This document shows positions 26,620 through 33,750 of a DNA stretch of 64,000 bases, in pieces. The stretch's first letter is position 1, and each line of letters begins with the position of its first letter. The stretch covers positions 186,001 to 250,000 of the forward strand of contig NZ_ADEV01000009.1 in assembly GCF_000263635.1 (NCBI RefSeq), given 5' to 3'. A model generated the notes under the pieces. The model worked only from the letters and a program-made list of their open reading frames with translations, was not told the origin of the DNA and ran no database searches. Source of the DNA: Gardnerella greenwoodii 00703Dmash (GTDB lineage: Bacteria > Actinomycetota > Actinomycetes > Actinomycetales > Bifidobacteriaceae). The position numbers and the translations under genes are program-made.

Positions 26620-27471
26620 TTATTCAGCAGCGCCCTTGCCAACCTCAAGACGAGCGAATGCCAAAGCGGTACCGCCGACTTCCTTGAACAAGTCTCCAAC
26701 GCTCTTGGATGGATCCTTAACGTATGTCTGCTCAAGAAGAACGGTTTCCTTGAAGAAGGCGTTCATACGACCTTCAACAATCTTTGGAACAATCTTCTCT
26801 GGCTTGCCTTCAGCCAAGGACTTCTCGGTTGCAACGCGACGCTCAGATTCCAAAACTTCTTCTGGAACATCTTCGCGGCGAAGCCACTGAGCACCCATAG
26901 CGGAAATCTGCAAAGCTGCTTCGTGAGCAACCTTTGCACCAGCTTCGTCAGTAGCAATCATGGAAACGATGCTTGGAGGCAATTCCACAGACTTCTTGTG
27001 AGCATAAATCTCAACGTGTGGACCGCTTACCTTAGCAACCTGACCAACCTTGACGTGCTCACCAAACAAAGCTGCTGCTTCTTCAACAGATTCCTTAACA
27101 GTTGCGCCATCAGCTGGTGCTGCAAGTACTTCTTCAGTAGTGGAAGCATTAGCTTCAACAGCATGGTCAAGAACAGTGTTAGAGAATTCCACAAACTTAG
27201 GGGTCTTTGCCACGAAGTCAGTTTCGGAATTCAACTCAACTGCATAACCAGTTTCGCCTTCAGCAGACTTAACAACCTTAGAAGCGATGGTGCCTTCCTG
27301 AGCCTTACGGCCCTCGCGCTTACCAGCGGCCTGAATACCCTTTGCGCGGATGATTTCCTTAGCGCGGGCAACGTCGCCTTCAGCTTCAGTAAGAGCTTTT
27401 TTAACGTCCATCATGCCGGCGCCGGTTTCTTCACGCACCTGCTTAATCAACGCTGCAGTAATTGCTGCCAT
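26620..27471 (-). CDS. tsf: Elongation factor Ts
   Basis: This 283-residue guanine nucleotide exchange factor recharges EF-Tu. The N-terminal UBA-like part (VREETGAGMMDVKKALTEA) and the core domain with TDFVAKT are clear. GAGGAG lies before the ATG. It is 102 nt downstream of rpsB, with a long hairpin between them. Confidence 0.96.
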   Translation of the reverse strand: MAAITAALIKQVREETGAGMMDVKKALTEAEGDVARAKEIIRAKGIQAAGKREGRKAQEGTIASKVVKSAEGETGYAVELNSETDFVAKTPKFVEFSNTVLDHAVEANASTTEEVLAAPADGATVKESVEEAAALFGEHVKVGQVAKVSGPHVEIYAHKKSVELPPSIVSMIATDEAGAKVAHEAALQISAMGAQWLRREDVPEEVLESERRVATEKSLAEGKPEKIVPKIVEGRMNAFFKETVLLEQTYVKDPSKSVGDLFKEVGGTALAFARLEVGKGAAE

Positions 27472-27493
27472 TTTGTTCTCCTCGTATCAATAT

Positions 27494-27555
27494 GATTCTT
27501 AAAAGCTGCAAAAAGCAAATAATTAATTGGATTTTGCAGCTTTAATTTAAGAATC
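27494..27555 (-). promoter_or_regulatory. Long hairpin in the rpsB-tsf gap
   Basis: Outer arms GATTCTTAA (27494-27502) and TTAAGAATC (27547-27555) enclose an inner 11-bp stem AAGCTGCAAAA (27503-27513) / TTTTGCAGCTT (27532-27542). Only a 4-nt bulge interrupts about 20 bp of pairing. On the - strand the 3' side runs into the tsf leader without a long T run, so it could be an attenuator, a processing site or a stability element. Confidence 0.6.
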
Positions 27556-27573
27556 TGGTTGCAAATTAGCTTA

Positions 27574-28392
27574 CTAGGCTTTTGCCTCAGTATTTTCTTC
27601 CTTAGCAGGCTTAGCTTCAGCTTCGCCTTCCTTGGTGAGCAATTCCTTTTCCCAAGCTGCCATTGGCTGAGCATCATTACCTTCGGACTTAGCGCCCTTA
27701 CCAGCATGCTCAAGCAAACCTTCAGCTACAGCGTCAGCCATCAAGCTAGTCAACAACTCAACGCCGCGAATAGCATCATCGTTAGCTGGGATTGGGTACT
27801 CAACAGCTTCAGGATCAGTGTTGGTATCAACGATTGCCACGACTGGAATACCAAGCTTATGAGCTTCTTCAACAGCCAAAGCTTCCTTGTTAATATCAAC
27901 AACGAACATGGCAGATGGAGTGCGGTTCATGTTGCGAATACCACCGAGCTGCTTGGAAAGCTTGTCCTTCTCACGCTCGAGAAGCAAAAGTTCCTTCTTG
28001 GTCAAGCCGGATCCACGAACATCGCTGAAGTCCATTTCCTCAAGTTCCTTCAAGCGCTTTACGCGAGTAGAAACGGTCTGGAAATTGGTCAACATACCGC
28101 CAAGCCAACGCTCGCAAACATATGGCATGTTTACGCGAGTTGCCTGATTCTGTACAGCTTCCTGAGCCTGCTTCTTAGTGCCCACGAAGAGAACAGTGCC
28201 ATTGTGAGCAACAGTCTGCTTGATGAAGTCATAAGCCTTGTCGATCATGTCGAGAGACTTGAACAAATTGATGATATGAATACCATTGCGCTGGGTAAGA
28301 ATGAACTGCTTCATCTTTGGGTTCCAGCGACGAGTCTGATGACCGAAGTGCAAACCAGCCTTCAGCATTTCGCTCATGGTAATCTGTGCCAT
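27574..28392 (-). CDS. rpsB: 30S ribosomal protein S2
   Basis: This 272-residue protein is an essential small-subunit component. The start [19 protein letters not shown] is canonical for S2, and the ATG at 28392 has AAAGG upstream. The 56 in-frame codons further upstream to 28560 do not resemble S2 and are leader RNA. The C-terminal tail is Lys/Glu/Ala-rich, as in other actinobacteria. It heads the rpsB-tsf unit. Confidence 0.96.
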   Translation of the reverse strand: MAQITMSEMLKAGLHFGHQTRRWNPKMKQFILTQRNGIHIINLFKSLDMIDKAYDFIKQTVAHNGTVLFVGTKKQAQEAVQNQATRVNMPYVCERWLGGMLTNFQTVSTRVKRLKELEEMDFSDVRGSGLTKKELLLLEREKDKLSKQLGGIRNMNRTPSAMFVVDINKEALAVEEAHKLGIPVVAIVDTNTDPEAVEYPIPANDDAIRGVELLTSLMADAVAEGLLEHAGKGAKSEGNDAQPMAAWEKELLTKEGEAEAKPAKEENTEAKA

Positions 28393-28598
28393 ATCTATAT
28401 ACCTTTCTTGTCGGTTCTTGCCTGGCCATGTCTGTTCGCATGCAACTTGGCTTAAACATACGTCTAAGCGCAAGCCGACCGACACGAACGGACGCGTACA
28501 TGGCGCGTATTTGCGAGTCCTTGTAGACAATAAAAAGCGAGCATTTATATAACGCGACAATACTCATGCTCAAAATGGACGCGCAAAGCGAAATTATA
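28393..28598 (-). promoter_or_regulatory. rpsB promoter (-10 TATAAT) and long leader
   Basis: A TATAAT hexamer lies at 28598-28593 on the - strand without a good -35. Initiation there would give an rpsB leader of roughly 190 nt, long enough for S2-type autogenous control. I did not identify a specific known leader structure. Confidence 0.35.
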
Positions 28599-28632
28599 TC
28601 AGATACTAGATACGATATTTAATCAGCCAAAG

Positions 28633-29121
28633 TTAGGAACGCATATTGTTACGAAGCTCACGCATAGCTTGCTTGCGAACGTCCTTTTCTAGCCTATCTA
28701 AATAAATATGACCGTCCAAATGATCGCATTCATGCTGCAACATTCTGGCCATAAGACCATCGCCTTCAAGAACAACGGTTTTACCGTCTAAATCAATACC
28801 GCGAGCGCGAGCATGATTATATCGGCGAGTTTTGTACCACAATCCTGGCACAGATAAGCAGCCTTCATCGTCGTATTGTTCTCCGCTTAAATCTTCAAGA
28901 ACAGGATTTAGAATATAGCCAATACGTCCGTCAATGTTATAAGAGAACGCTCGTAAACTTACGCCAATTTGATTAGCTGACAATCCTGCACGACCTGGAT
29001 CGTTCACGGTTTCCAACAAATCTTCAACCAAATGCTTAACAGCTGGCGTAATCTCACGAATCTCGTCGCACGGTGTTCTAAGAACAGGATCTGGAACAAC
29101 ACGAATTTTTCTAATTGCCAC
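28633..29121 (-). CDS. def: Peptide deformylase
   Basis: This 162-residue metalloprotease removes the formyl group from nascent proteins. All three motifs are present: GLSANQIG (46-53; usually GLAAPQVG), EGCLSVPG (86-93, metal Cys88) and HECDH (130-134, metal ligands). The Ala-to-Ser and Pro-to-Asn changes in motif 1 are seen in some actinobacteria. The start is a GTG with AAGGAG 8 nt upstream. It stands between fadD (67 nt) and rpsB. Confidence 0.93.
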   Translation of the reverse strand: MAIRKIRVVPDPVLRTPCDEIREITPAVKHLVEDLLETVNDPGRAGLSANQIGVSLRAFSYNIDGRIGYILNPVLEDLSGEQYDDEGCLSVPGLWYKTRRYNHARARGIDLDGKTVVLEGDGLMARMLQHECDHLDGHIYLDRLEKDVRKQAMRELRNNMRS

Positions 29122-29188
29122 GCAAAAACTCCTTAATCACAATGTAACTAATTACACATTATCTTCTATTGCAGATTAGTAATTAATT

Positions 29189-31246
29189 TCACTCGTTGTT
29201 GCGTACGCTATTATCGAGATTGTCTTGATCACCGCGAGACGAGACAGAAGATTCCGAGGAAGCTTCTTCACCAAAATGCTTAAGATGAGTTGCAGCCTGA
29301 TCAATTGCTTGACGGACTCGAGGAGTTACAGCCTCTTGAGCTTGCTTAACTGTTTCTTGAGCCTGCTTAACAGTTTCGGTAGTTTTGTCGAGAATCTTAA
29401 CAGTTGCAGGCAAAGGACGCGTGTTTGGCTTTGGAGCATACAATTGTGTTTCAATAATATCTGCGTAACGTGCAAGTATTTTTGGACGAACAATCTTCAT
29501 ACTTGGAGTCAAAGTTCCAGCATCCTGAGTGAATTCATCTTGCAAAATAACAAATTTGCGAACAGATTCAGCCCTAGAAACAGTGCTATTTGCTTGATCA
29601 ATAAACTGCTGAACAACAGAGCGGACAGCGTCGTTGTTAGCGATTTCTTTCATAGATAAGTCAACATCCATGCTCTTATTCTTAAGCCATGAACGAACCA
29701 TGTCTGGATCAAGCTCAATTAAGGCAGAAACGAATGGCTTTCCATCTCCAACCACTACTGCGTGAGAAACCAGTGGGCATTGCGCAATAATGCTTTCCAT
29801 AGGAGCAGGACTTATATTCTTGCCTCCGGCAGTAATAATAATATCTTTCTTGCGTCCGGTAATAGAAAGGAAGCCTTCGTCATCAATTTCACCAAGATCG
29901 CCAGAATGAAGCCAGCCATCTTCGTCAATAACTTCTGCAGTAAGCTCAGGCTTATTGTAGTAACCCATAAAAACGTTAGGGCCTTTGATAAGAACTTCAT
30001 CATCATCTGCAAGACGAATAGTAATTCCAGGGCCCGGACGTCCTACTGAACCAACTTGATTTGCGTGCTCAAAATTAACTACGCAAGGAGCTGCAGTTTC
30101 AGTCATACCGTAACCTTGAATGAAGGTAATGCCGTCAAGACCGTTGAAGAAATGCGCTAAATCAGCATTAATTGGAGCGCCACCGCAAGCAAGCCATGAA
30201 AGGTTAGGGCCTAAAGCAGAGCGTATGGAAGAACCAACTGTGCGCATGTACATAGCGTGATTCATGCGCGAAGCCAAAGAGTGAGCTTTGCCATCAACGT
30301 TGTCACGAGACCACTGAATAAAATGCTTAACAGCTTTAGCAAAAATGCGGCCACGAATACCTGCTCCAGCTTTTTGAGAAGCAGCATTGTAAACTTTCTC
30401 AAAGACTCGAGGAACGCCTAATAAGTAGGTTGGTTTAAAACTACGCAAGTCTGCGAGCAAATGCTTTGCGTTAGGAACATAACCAATTACACCATGAGCG
30501 CCAATAGCAACATACTGAATGTATCTAGCAAAGCAGTGAGCAAGAGGAAGGAACAAAAGTAAACGATTAGGCTTGCAAAGCATGTCGCTAAGAACATCGT
30601 ATCCTGCAAAAACAATATGCGTAAAGTTACGGTGAGAAAGCATAGCTCCCTTTGGCTTTCCAGTAGAGCCAGAAGTGTAAACAATAGTAGACAAATCGTC
30701 TGCTTTAACAGCGCTAACACGCTGATTTAGCTCATCTTCACTAATTGATTTACCAAAGTCAATAACTGCTTCCAAACCGCCTGCTTTGAAATTGAATACG
30801 GTTTTAAGAGTAATACGCTTATAATCTTGGCGAACTCGCTCTAAGCATTGTGCGTGAGAATCATCACCAGCAAAAGCAATAACCGGCTTAACTTCGTTGA
30901 TAATGTCGGCAGCTTGTAAAGCAGAATCCGTTTCGTAAATAGGAATGCTGACTGCACCAATGCAAGCGCACGCAAAGTCAACAACACCCCACTCGTAGCA
31001 TGTAGCAGAATAAATAACAACTTTTGACCCATGCTGCACGCCAAGAGCAATCAAACCTTTTGCTGCAGCCCTTACTTTGGAGAGCATTTCAGTAGCAGTA
31101 ACATCATGCCACTGGCGAGTGTCGTCATCTTGCCACTGCGCAACAATACCTTGCGGATCGCGCATAGCACGGTTAGAAAGAAGCGAGTAAATGGTGTCAC
31201 CGTCTTGAGTTGGGTGAATTACTTCTACAGAAAATTCTCGGAGCAT
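29189..31246 (-). CDS. Long-chain acyl-CoA ligase (AMP-dependent synthetase, FadD type)
   Basis: This 685-residue adenylate-forming enzyme activates fatty acids to acyl-CoA. The AMP-binding motif (TIVYTSGSTGKPKGAML, about 190), GYGMTETA (about 375) and GRKKDIIITAGGKNISP (about 470), which carries a catalytic region Lys, are intact. The last 60 residues, rich in Glu, Gln and Ser with repeats TVKQAQE, are not part of the enzyme domain. No ribosome binding site is seen; TACAAT lies 7 nt before the ATG. The substrate chain length is not determinable. In bifidobacteria such ligases probably scavenge host fatty acids. Confidence 0.88.
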   Translation of the reverse strand: MLREFSVEVIHPTQDGDTIYSLLSNRAMRDPQGIVAQWQDDDTRQWHDVTATEMLSKVRAAAKGLIALGVQHGSKVVIYSATCYEWGVVDFACACIGAVSIPIYETDSALQAADIINEVKPVIAFAGDDSHAQCLERVRQDYKRITLKTVFNFKAGGLEAVIDFGKSISEDELNQRVSAVKADDLSTIVYTSGSTGKPKGAMLSHRNFTHIVFAGYDVLSDMLCKPNRLLLFLPLAHCFARYIQYVAIGAHGVIGYVPNAKHLLADLRSFKPTYLLGVPRVFEKVYNAASQKAGAGIRGRIFAKAVKHFIQWSRDNVDGKAHSLASRMNHAMYMRTVGSSIRSALGPNLSWLACGGAPINADLAHFFNGLDGITFIQGYGMTETAAPCVVNFEHANQVGSVGRPGPGITIRLADDDEVLIKGPNVFMGYYNKPELTAEVIDEDGWLHSGDLGEIDDEGFLSITGRKKDIIITAGGKNISPAPMESIIAQCPLVSHAVVVGDGKPFVSALIELDPDMVRSWLKNKSMDVDLSMKEIANNDAVRSVVQQFIDQANSTVSRAESVRKFVILQDEFTQDAGTLTPSMKIVRPKILARYADIIETQLYAPKPNTRPLPATVKILDKTTETVKQAQETVKQAQEAVTPRVRQAIDQAATHLKHFGEEASSESSVSSRGDQDNLDNSVRNNE

Positions 31247-31259
31247 ATTATTAATTGTA
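31244..31259 (-). promoter_or_regulatory. Leaderless-type start of the fadD-like gene (-10 TACAAT, 7 nt, ATG)
   Basis: On the - strand TACAAT (31259-31254) is followed by TAATAAT and ATG at 31246, without a Shine-Dalgarno. Confidence 0.5.
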
Positions 31260-31387
31260 CTTGATTACGATGCCGACACGACTGTGAGCCGTACAAAAAA
31301 TAGCGATTAATATTGTTATTAGCGAACAAAAGATTTAAATAAACGGATTTTTACAAGCGATTATATTAAAAAGTTACGCAATAATGC

Positions 31388-31431
31388 TAAAAAATATAGC
31401 GGTTTAGCACACAATTCATGCACTAAACCGC
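31388..31431 (-). terminator. Terminator after guaB3
   Basis: GCGGTTTAG (31399-31407) pairs with CTAAACCGC (31423-31431). On the - strand the hairpin is followed by TATATTTTTTAG. Confidence 0.82.
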
Positions 31432-31464
31432 ATATTTTATATACAAAGTTATGCTGAAATAAAC

Positions 31465-32595
31465 TTAACGAACATCCTGATGGAATGGGTTAAACACAAC
31501 ATTGCAACGCTGGAAGCTCTTTACATCCACGTATCCGGTAGAAGACATTGTTCGACGCAAAGCACCAACAAAATTCGTTGTGCCATCAGCTTCGTGGCTT
31601 GGACCAAATAGAATGTTTTCCAATGGTGCAACAGTTCCAACATTAGTGCGCATGCCGCGTGGAAGTGTTAAATGACGAGCTTCAGCACCCCAGTGAGTGC
31701 CGTGGCCTGGAGCTTCCGTTGCACGAGCTAATGGAGTTCCAAGCATAACGGCATCCGCGCCCATTGCAAGAGCTTTAATAAAGTTGCCAGAATTACCCAT
31801 TCCGCCATCTGCAATAATTTGCACGTATCGACCACCGGACTCATCCATATAATCCCTACGAGCTTCAGCAACATCAGCAATAGCAGTAGCCATAGGTGCT
31901 TGTACGCCCAAAGTGTTCATAGTTGCAGACACAGCACCGCCGCCGAATCCAACTAAAATACCTGCAGCACCAGTGCGCATCAAATGCAAAGCAGAAGTGT
32001 AATCAGCGCAACCGCCAACAATAACAGGCACATCAAGATCGTAAATAAACTTCTTTAAATCAAGAGGCTCGTGATCTGTGGAAACATGCTCAGCAGACAC
32101 AGCAGTTCCGCGAATAACGAACAAGTCAACACCGGCTTCAAGAACAGTATTGTAAAGTTCCTGAGTTCGCTGAGGAGAAAGAGCGCCAGCAACAGTAACA
32201 CCAGCGTCTCGAATAGTATGCAAGCGCTTAGCAATTAATTCCGGCTTGATTGGTTCAGTGTAAATTTCCTGAATACGACGCGTTGCAACCTCGCTAGGCA
32301 ACTCGGATATTTCTTTTAATAAAGGCTCTGGATTCTCATAACGAGTCCATAATCCTTCCAAATCGAGAACTCCAAGACCGCCCATTTGACCAATAGCAAT
32401 TGCAGTATCTGGACTTGTAACTGAATCCATTGGAGCAGCAATAATTGGAATATCAAAGGTATAAGCATCTACCTGCCATGAAGTAGATACAGCCTTTGGG
32501 TCACGCGAACGGCGTGAAGGAACAATAGCAATATCGTCAAGCGAATATGCAACTCGGGCTTTTTTGCCCAAACCAATTTCAATTTCCTGAGACAT
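31465..32595 (-). CDS. GuaB3-type IMP dehydrogenase-family protein
   Basis: This 376-residue TIM-barrel protein belongs to the IMPDH/GMPR family. The substrate-binding APMDSVTSP segment (54-62), VGFGGG (215-220) and the phosphate site IADGGMGNSGNFIKALAMGADAVMLG are recognisable. It lacks the CBS-domain pair of GuaB, as expected for the actinobacterial GuaB3 group. The loop corresponding to GSICTT of IMPDH reads GGGAVSATMN, placing Ser223 where the catalytic Cys would be. The catalytic function is therefore uncertain; it may be a GMP reductase, a weak IMPDH or a non-catalytic member. No Shine-Dalgarno is seen. The gene is read first in the long - strand block. Confidence 0.8.
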   Translation of the reverse strand: MSQEIEIGLGKKARVAYSLDDIAIVPSRRSRDPKAVSTSWQVDAYTFDIPIIAAPMDSVTSPDTAIAIGQMGGLGVLDLEGLWTRYENPEPLLKEISELPSEVATRRIQEIYTEPIKPELIAKRLHTIRDAGVTVAGALSPQRTQELYNTVLEAGVDLFVIRGTAVSAEHVSTDHEPLDLKKFIYDLDVPVIVGGCADYTSALHLMRTGAAGILVGFGGGAVSATMNTLGVQAPMATAIADVAEARRDYMDESGGRYVQIIADGGMGNSGNFIKALAMGADAVMLGTPLARATEAPGHGTHWGAEARHLTLPRGMRTNVGTVAPLENILFGPSHEADGTTNFVGALRRTMSSTGYVDVKSFQRCNVVFNPFHQDVR

Positions 32596-32608
32596 ACTTA
32601 TTAGGCTA
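32593..32608 (-). promoter_or_regulatory. Leaderless-type start of guaB3 (-10 TAGCCT, 7 nt, ATG)
   Basis: On the - strand TAGCCT (32608-32603) is followed by AATAAGT and ATG at 32595. No Shine-Dalgarno is present. Confidence 0.4.
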
Positions 32609-32977
32609 GTGCCCTATGCTGACGAAGTTTTATCTGCAATGTTTTACAACTATTATCAGTAGCTTTTTGCTATTGCAAAATCCAACTTTTAATGGTTTTT
32701 ATAAGCGAATTTGCATAACAATGCATACAAAATATTCATACAAATCTTACGACACACCGATAAAACCGTAATGTGTATAACTCAACACGCTTAAAATCGT
32801 TTATTTTCAACGTAAATGACGAATATTTTGTAATTTATCCACATTTTTGCATTTTAAACAGATAGACGAAAATTCGCGTTGTAAGCTTTTATCTAACTTG
32901 CTGATTTTGTAGGGATATGAGCTTAGCAAGTACTGAAATTTAAGGGCTCATAGAGCAGATGAGACACAGGAGAGAAA
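32596..32977. other. AT-rich intergenic region with DnaA boxes
   Basis: This 382-nt divergent gap between guaB3 and the small + strand gene holds no ORF with a usable start. It contains the guaB3 -10 element, TTATCCACA at 32835-32843 and TGTGTATAA at 32772-32780, plus A/T-rich stretches. No repeat array or structured RNA was recognised. Confidence 0.5.
32772..32843. promoter_or_regulatory. Two inverted DnaA-box matches
   Basis: TTATCCACA at 32835-32843 on the + strand matches the DnaA consensus perfectly. TGTGTATAA at 32772-32780 is TTATACACA on the - strand, also a consensus match (TTWTNCACA). They are 54 nt apart in opposite orientation. Confidence 0.5.
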
Positions 32978-33568
32978 ATGAAAATTAATTTAGTTGATAC
33001 ATATGAAATGGATAACGATGACGAAAATGATGACGTGCTTAACAACAAGTCATCAAATAATAACAACGATAACAATGAGCATCCGCCACACGTTGTTTTT
33101 AACGCTCGCACATCGTTACCAGTGTACGAAGGTGAACTGTCTATTGCTTTATCGCGCAAAAAACTGGAGTACCATATTGGCACATGCTATTTTGACAATC
33201 AAAGTGAAAAAGATCTTGTTAAGATCGCATTAAAAACTTGCCAAATAGCTTGCATTGCTTCTGATATTTCCAGAGGAAGACCTACTTCTACAGCTATGAA
33301 GCAATTGCTAACACCAAAGTGTGTTACAAAATTAGATAACATGTGGAAACTAATGGATGATTACTTCCAGTATAAGAATGATATGAAAACACGTTCAGCA
33401 TTGTGCGCAATGCCGGCAGTGCCGAGTTTTGTTAATGGAATGCTAACGAATCCTCATCATTTTGAAGGCGTTGTTCATATTTCTGCAGGACCTGTAGAAT
33501 ACTGGGCTTCAATTGTTTTAGAGCACAAATACAGCAAATGGATTTGTACATATGCAGATTTGGGCTAA
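32978..33568 (+). CDS. Small Rv3235-like protein (DUF6459-type C-terminus), function unknown
   Basis: This 196-residue protein has no signal peptide or membrane segment. The first 40 residues are a low-complexity Asn/Asp-rich tail (DNDDENDD, SSNNNNDNN). The C-terminal part (about 100-196) ends with VEYWASIVLEHKYSKWICTY and resembles small actinobacterial proteins of the Rv3235/DUF6459 type, a match by pattern memory only. ACAGGAGAGAAA precedes the ATG. It is alone, after a 382-nt gap and before a convergent terminator. Confidence 0.55.
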   Translation: MKINLVDTYEMDNDDENDDVLNNKSSNNNNDNNEHPPHVVFNARTSLPVYEGELSIALSRKKLEYHIGTCYFDNQSEKDLVKIALKTCQIACIASDISRGRPTSTAMKQLLTPKCVTKLDNMWKLMDDYFQYKNDMKTRSALCAMPAVPSFVNGMLTNPHHFEGVVHISAGPVEYWASIVLEHKYSKWICTYADLG

Positions 33569-33621
33569 CGAATGGTAATGAAGTTCACAAATGTTTCATA
33601 AGTATTTAATAAAAATTACAG

Positions 33622-33688
33622 AAAACTCCCCCTTGTAGATTAATATTTTGCGAATCAAGCGAGAATCTTCTACAAGGTGGAGTTTTTT
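33622..33688. terminator. Bidirectional terminator between the small gene and uvrC
   Basis: AAAACTCCCCCTTGTAGA (33622-33639) pairs with TCTACAAGGTGGAGTTTT (33669-33686), with T runs on both strands. It lies between convergent genes. Confidence 0.85.
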
Positions 33689-33750
33689 GTTGAAGCAACT
33701 TATACTATTTCCAACTATCACTATTTAGCAAAGCGAAATTTTTACGACAA

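Noticed and set aside
27559..28455. Long + strand ORF opposite rpsB
   Set aside because: It is a shadow of a ribosomal protein gene; composition and lack of a start signal argue against it.
29225..29659. + strand ORF opposite the fadD-like gene
   Set aside because: Antisense shadow of a well-supported enzyme gene.
32596..32977. Replication origin
   Set aside because: Only two DnaA boxes, no AT-rich unwinding array and no dnaA, dnaN or gidA nearby.
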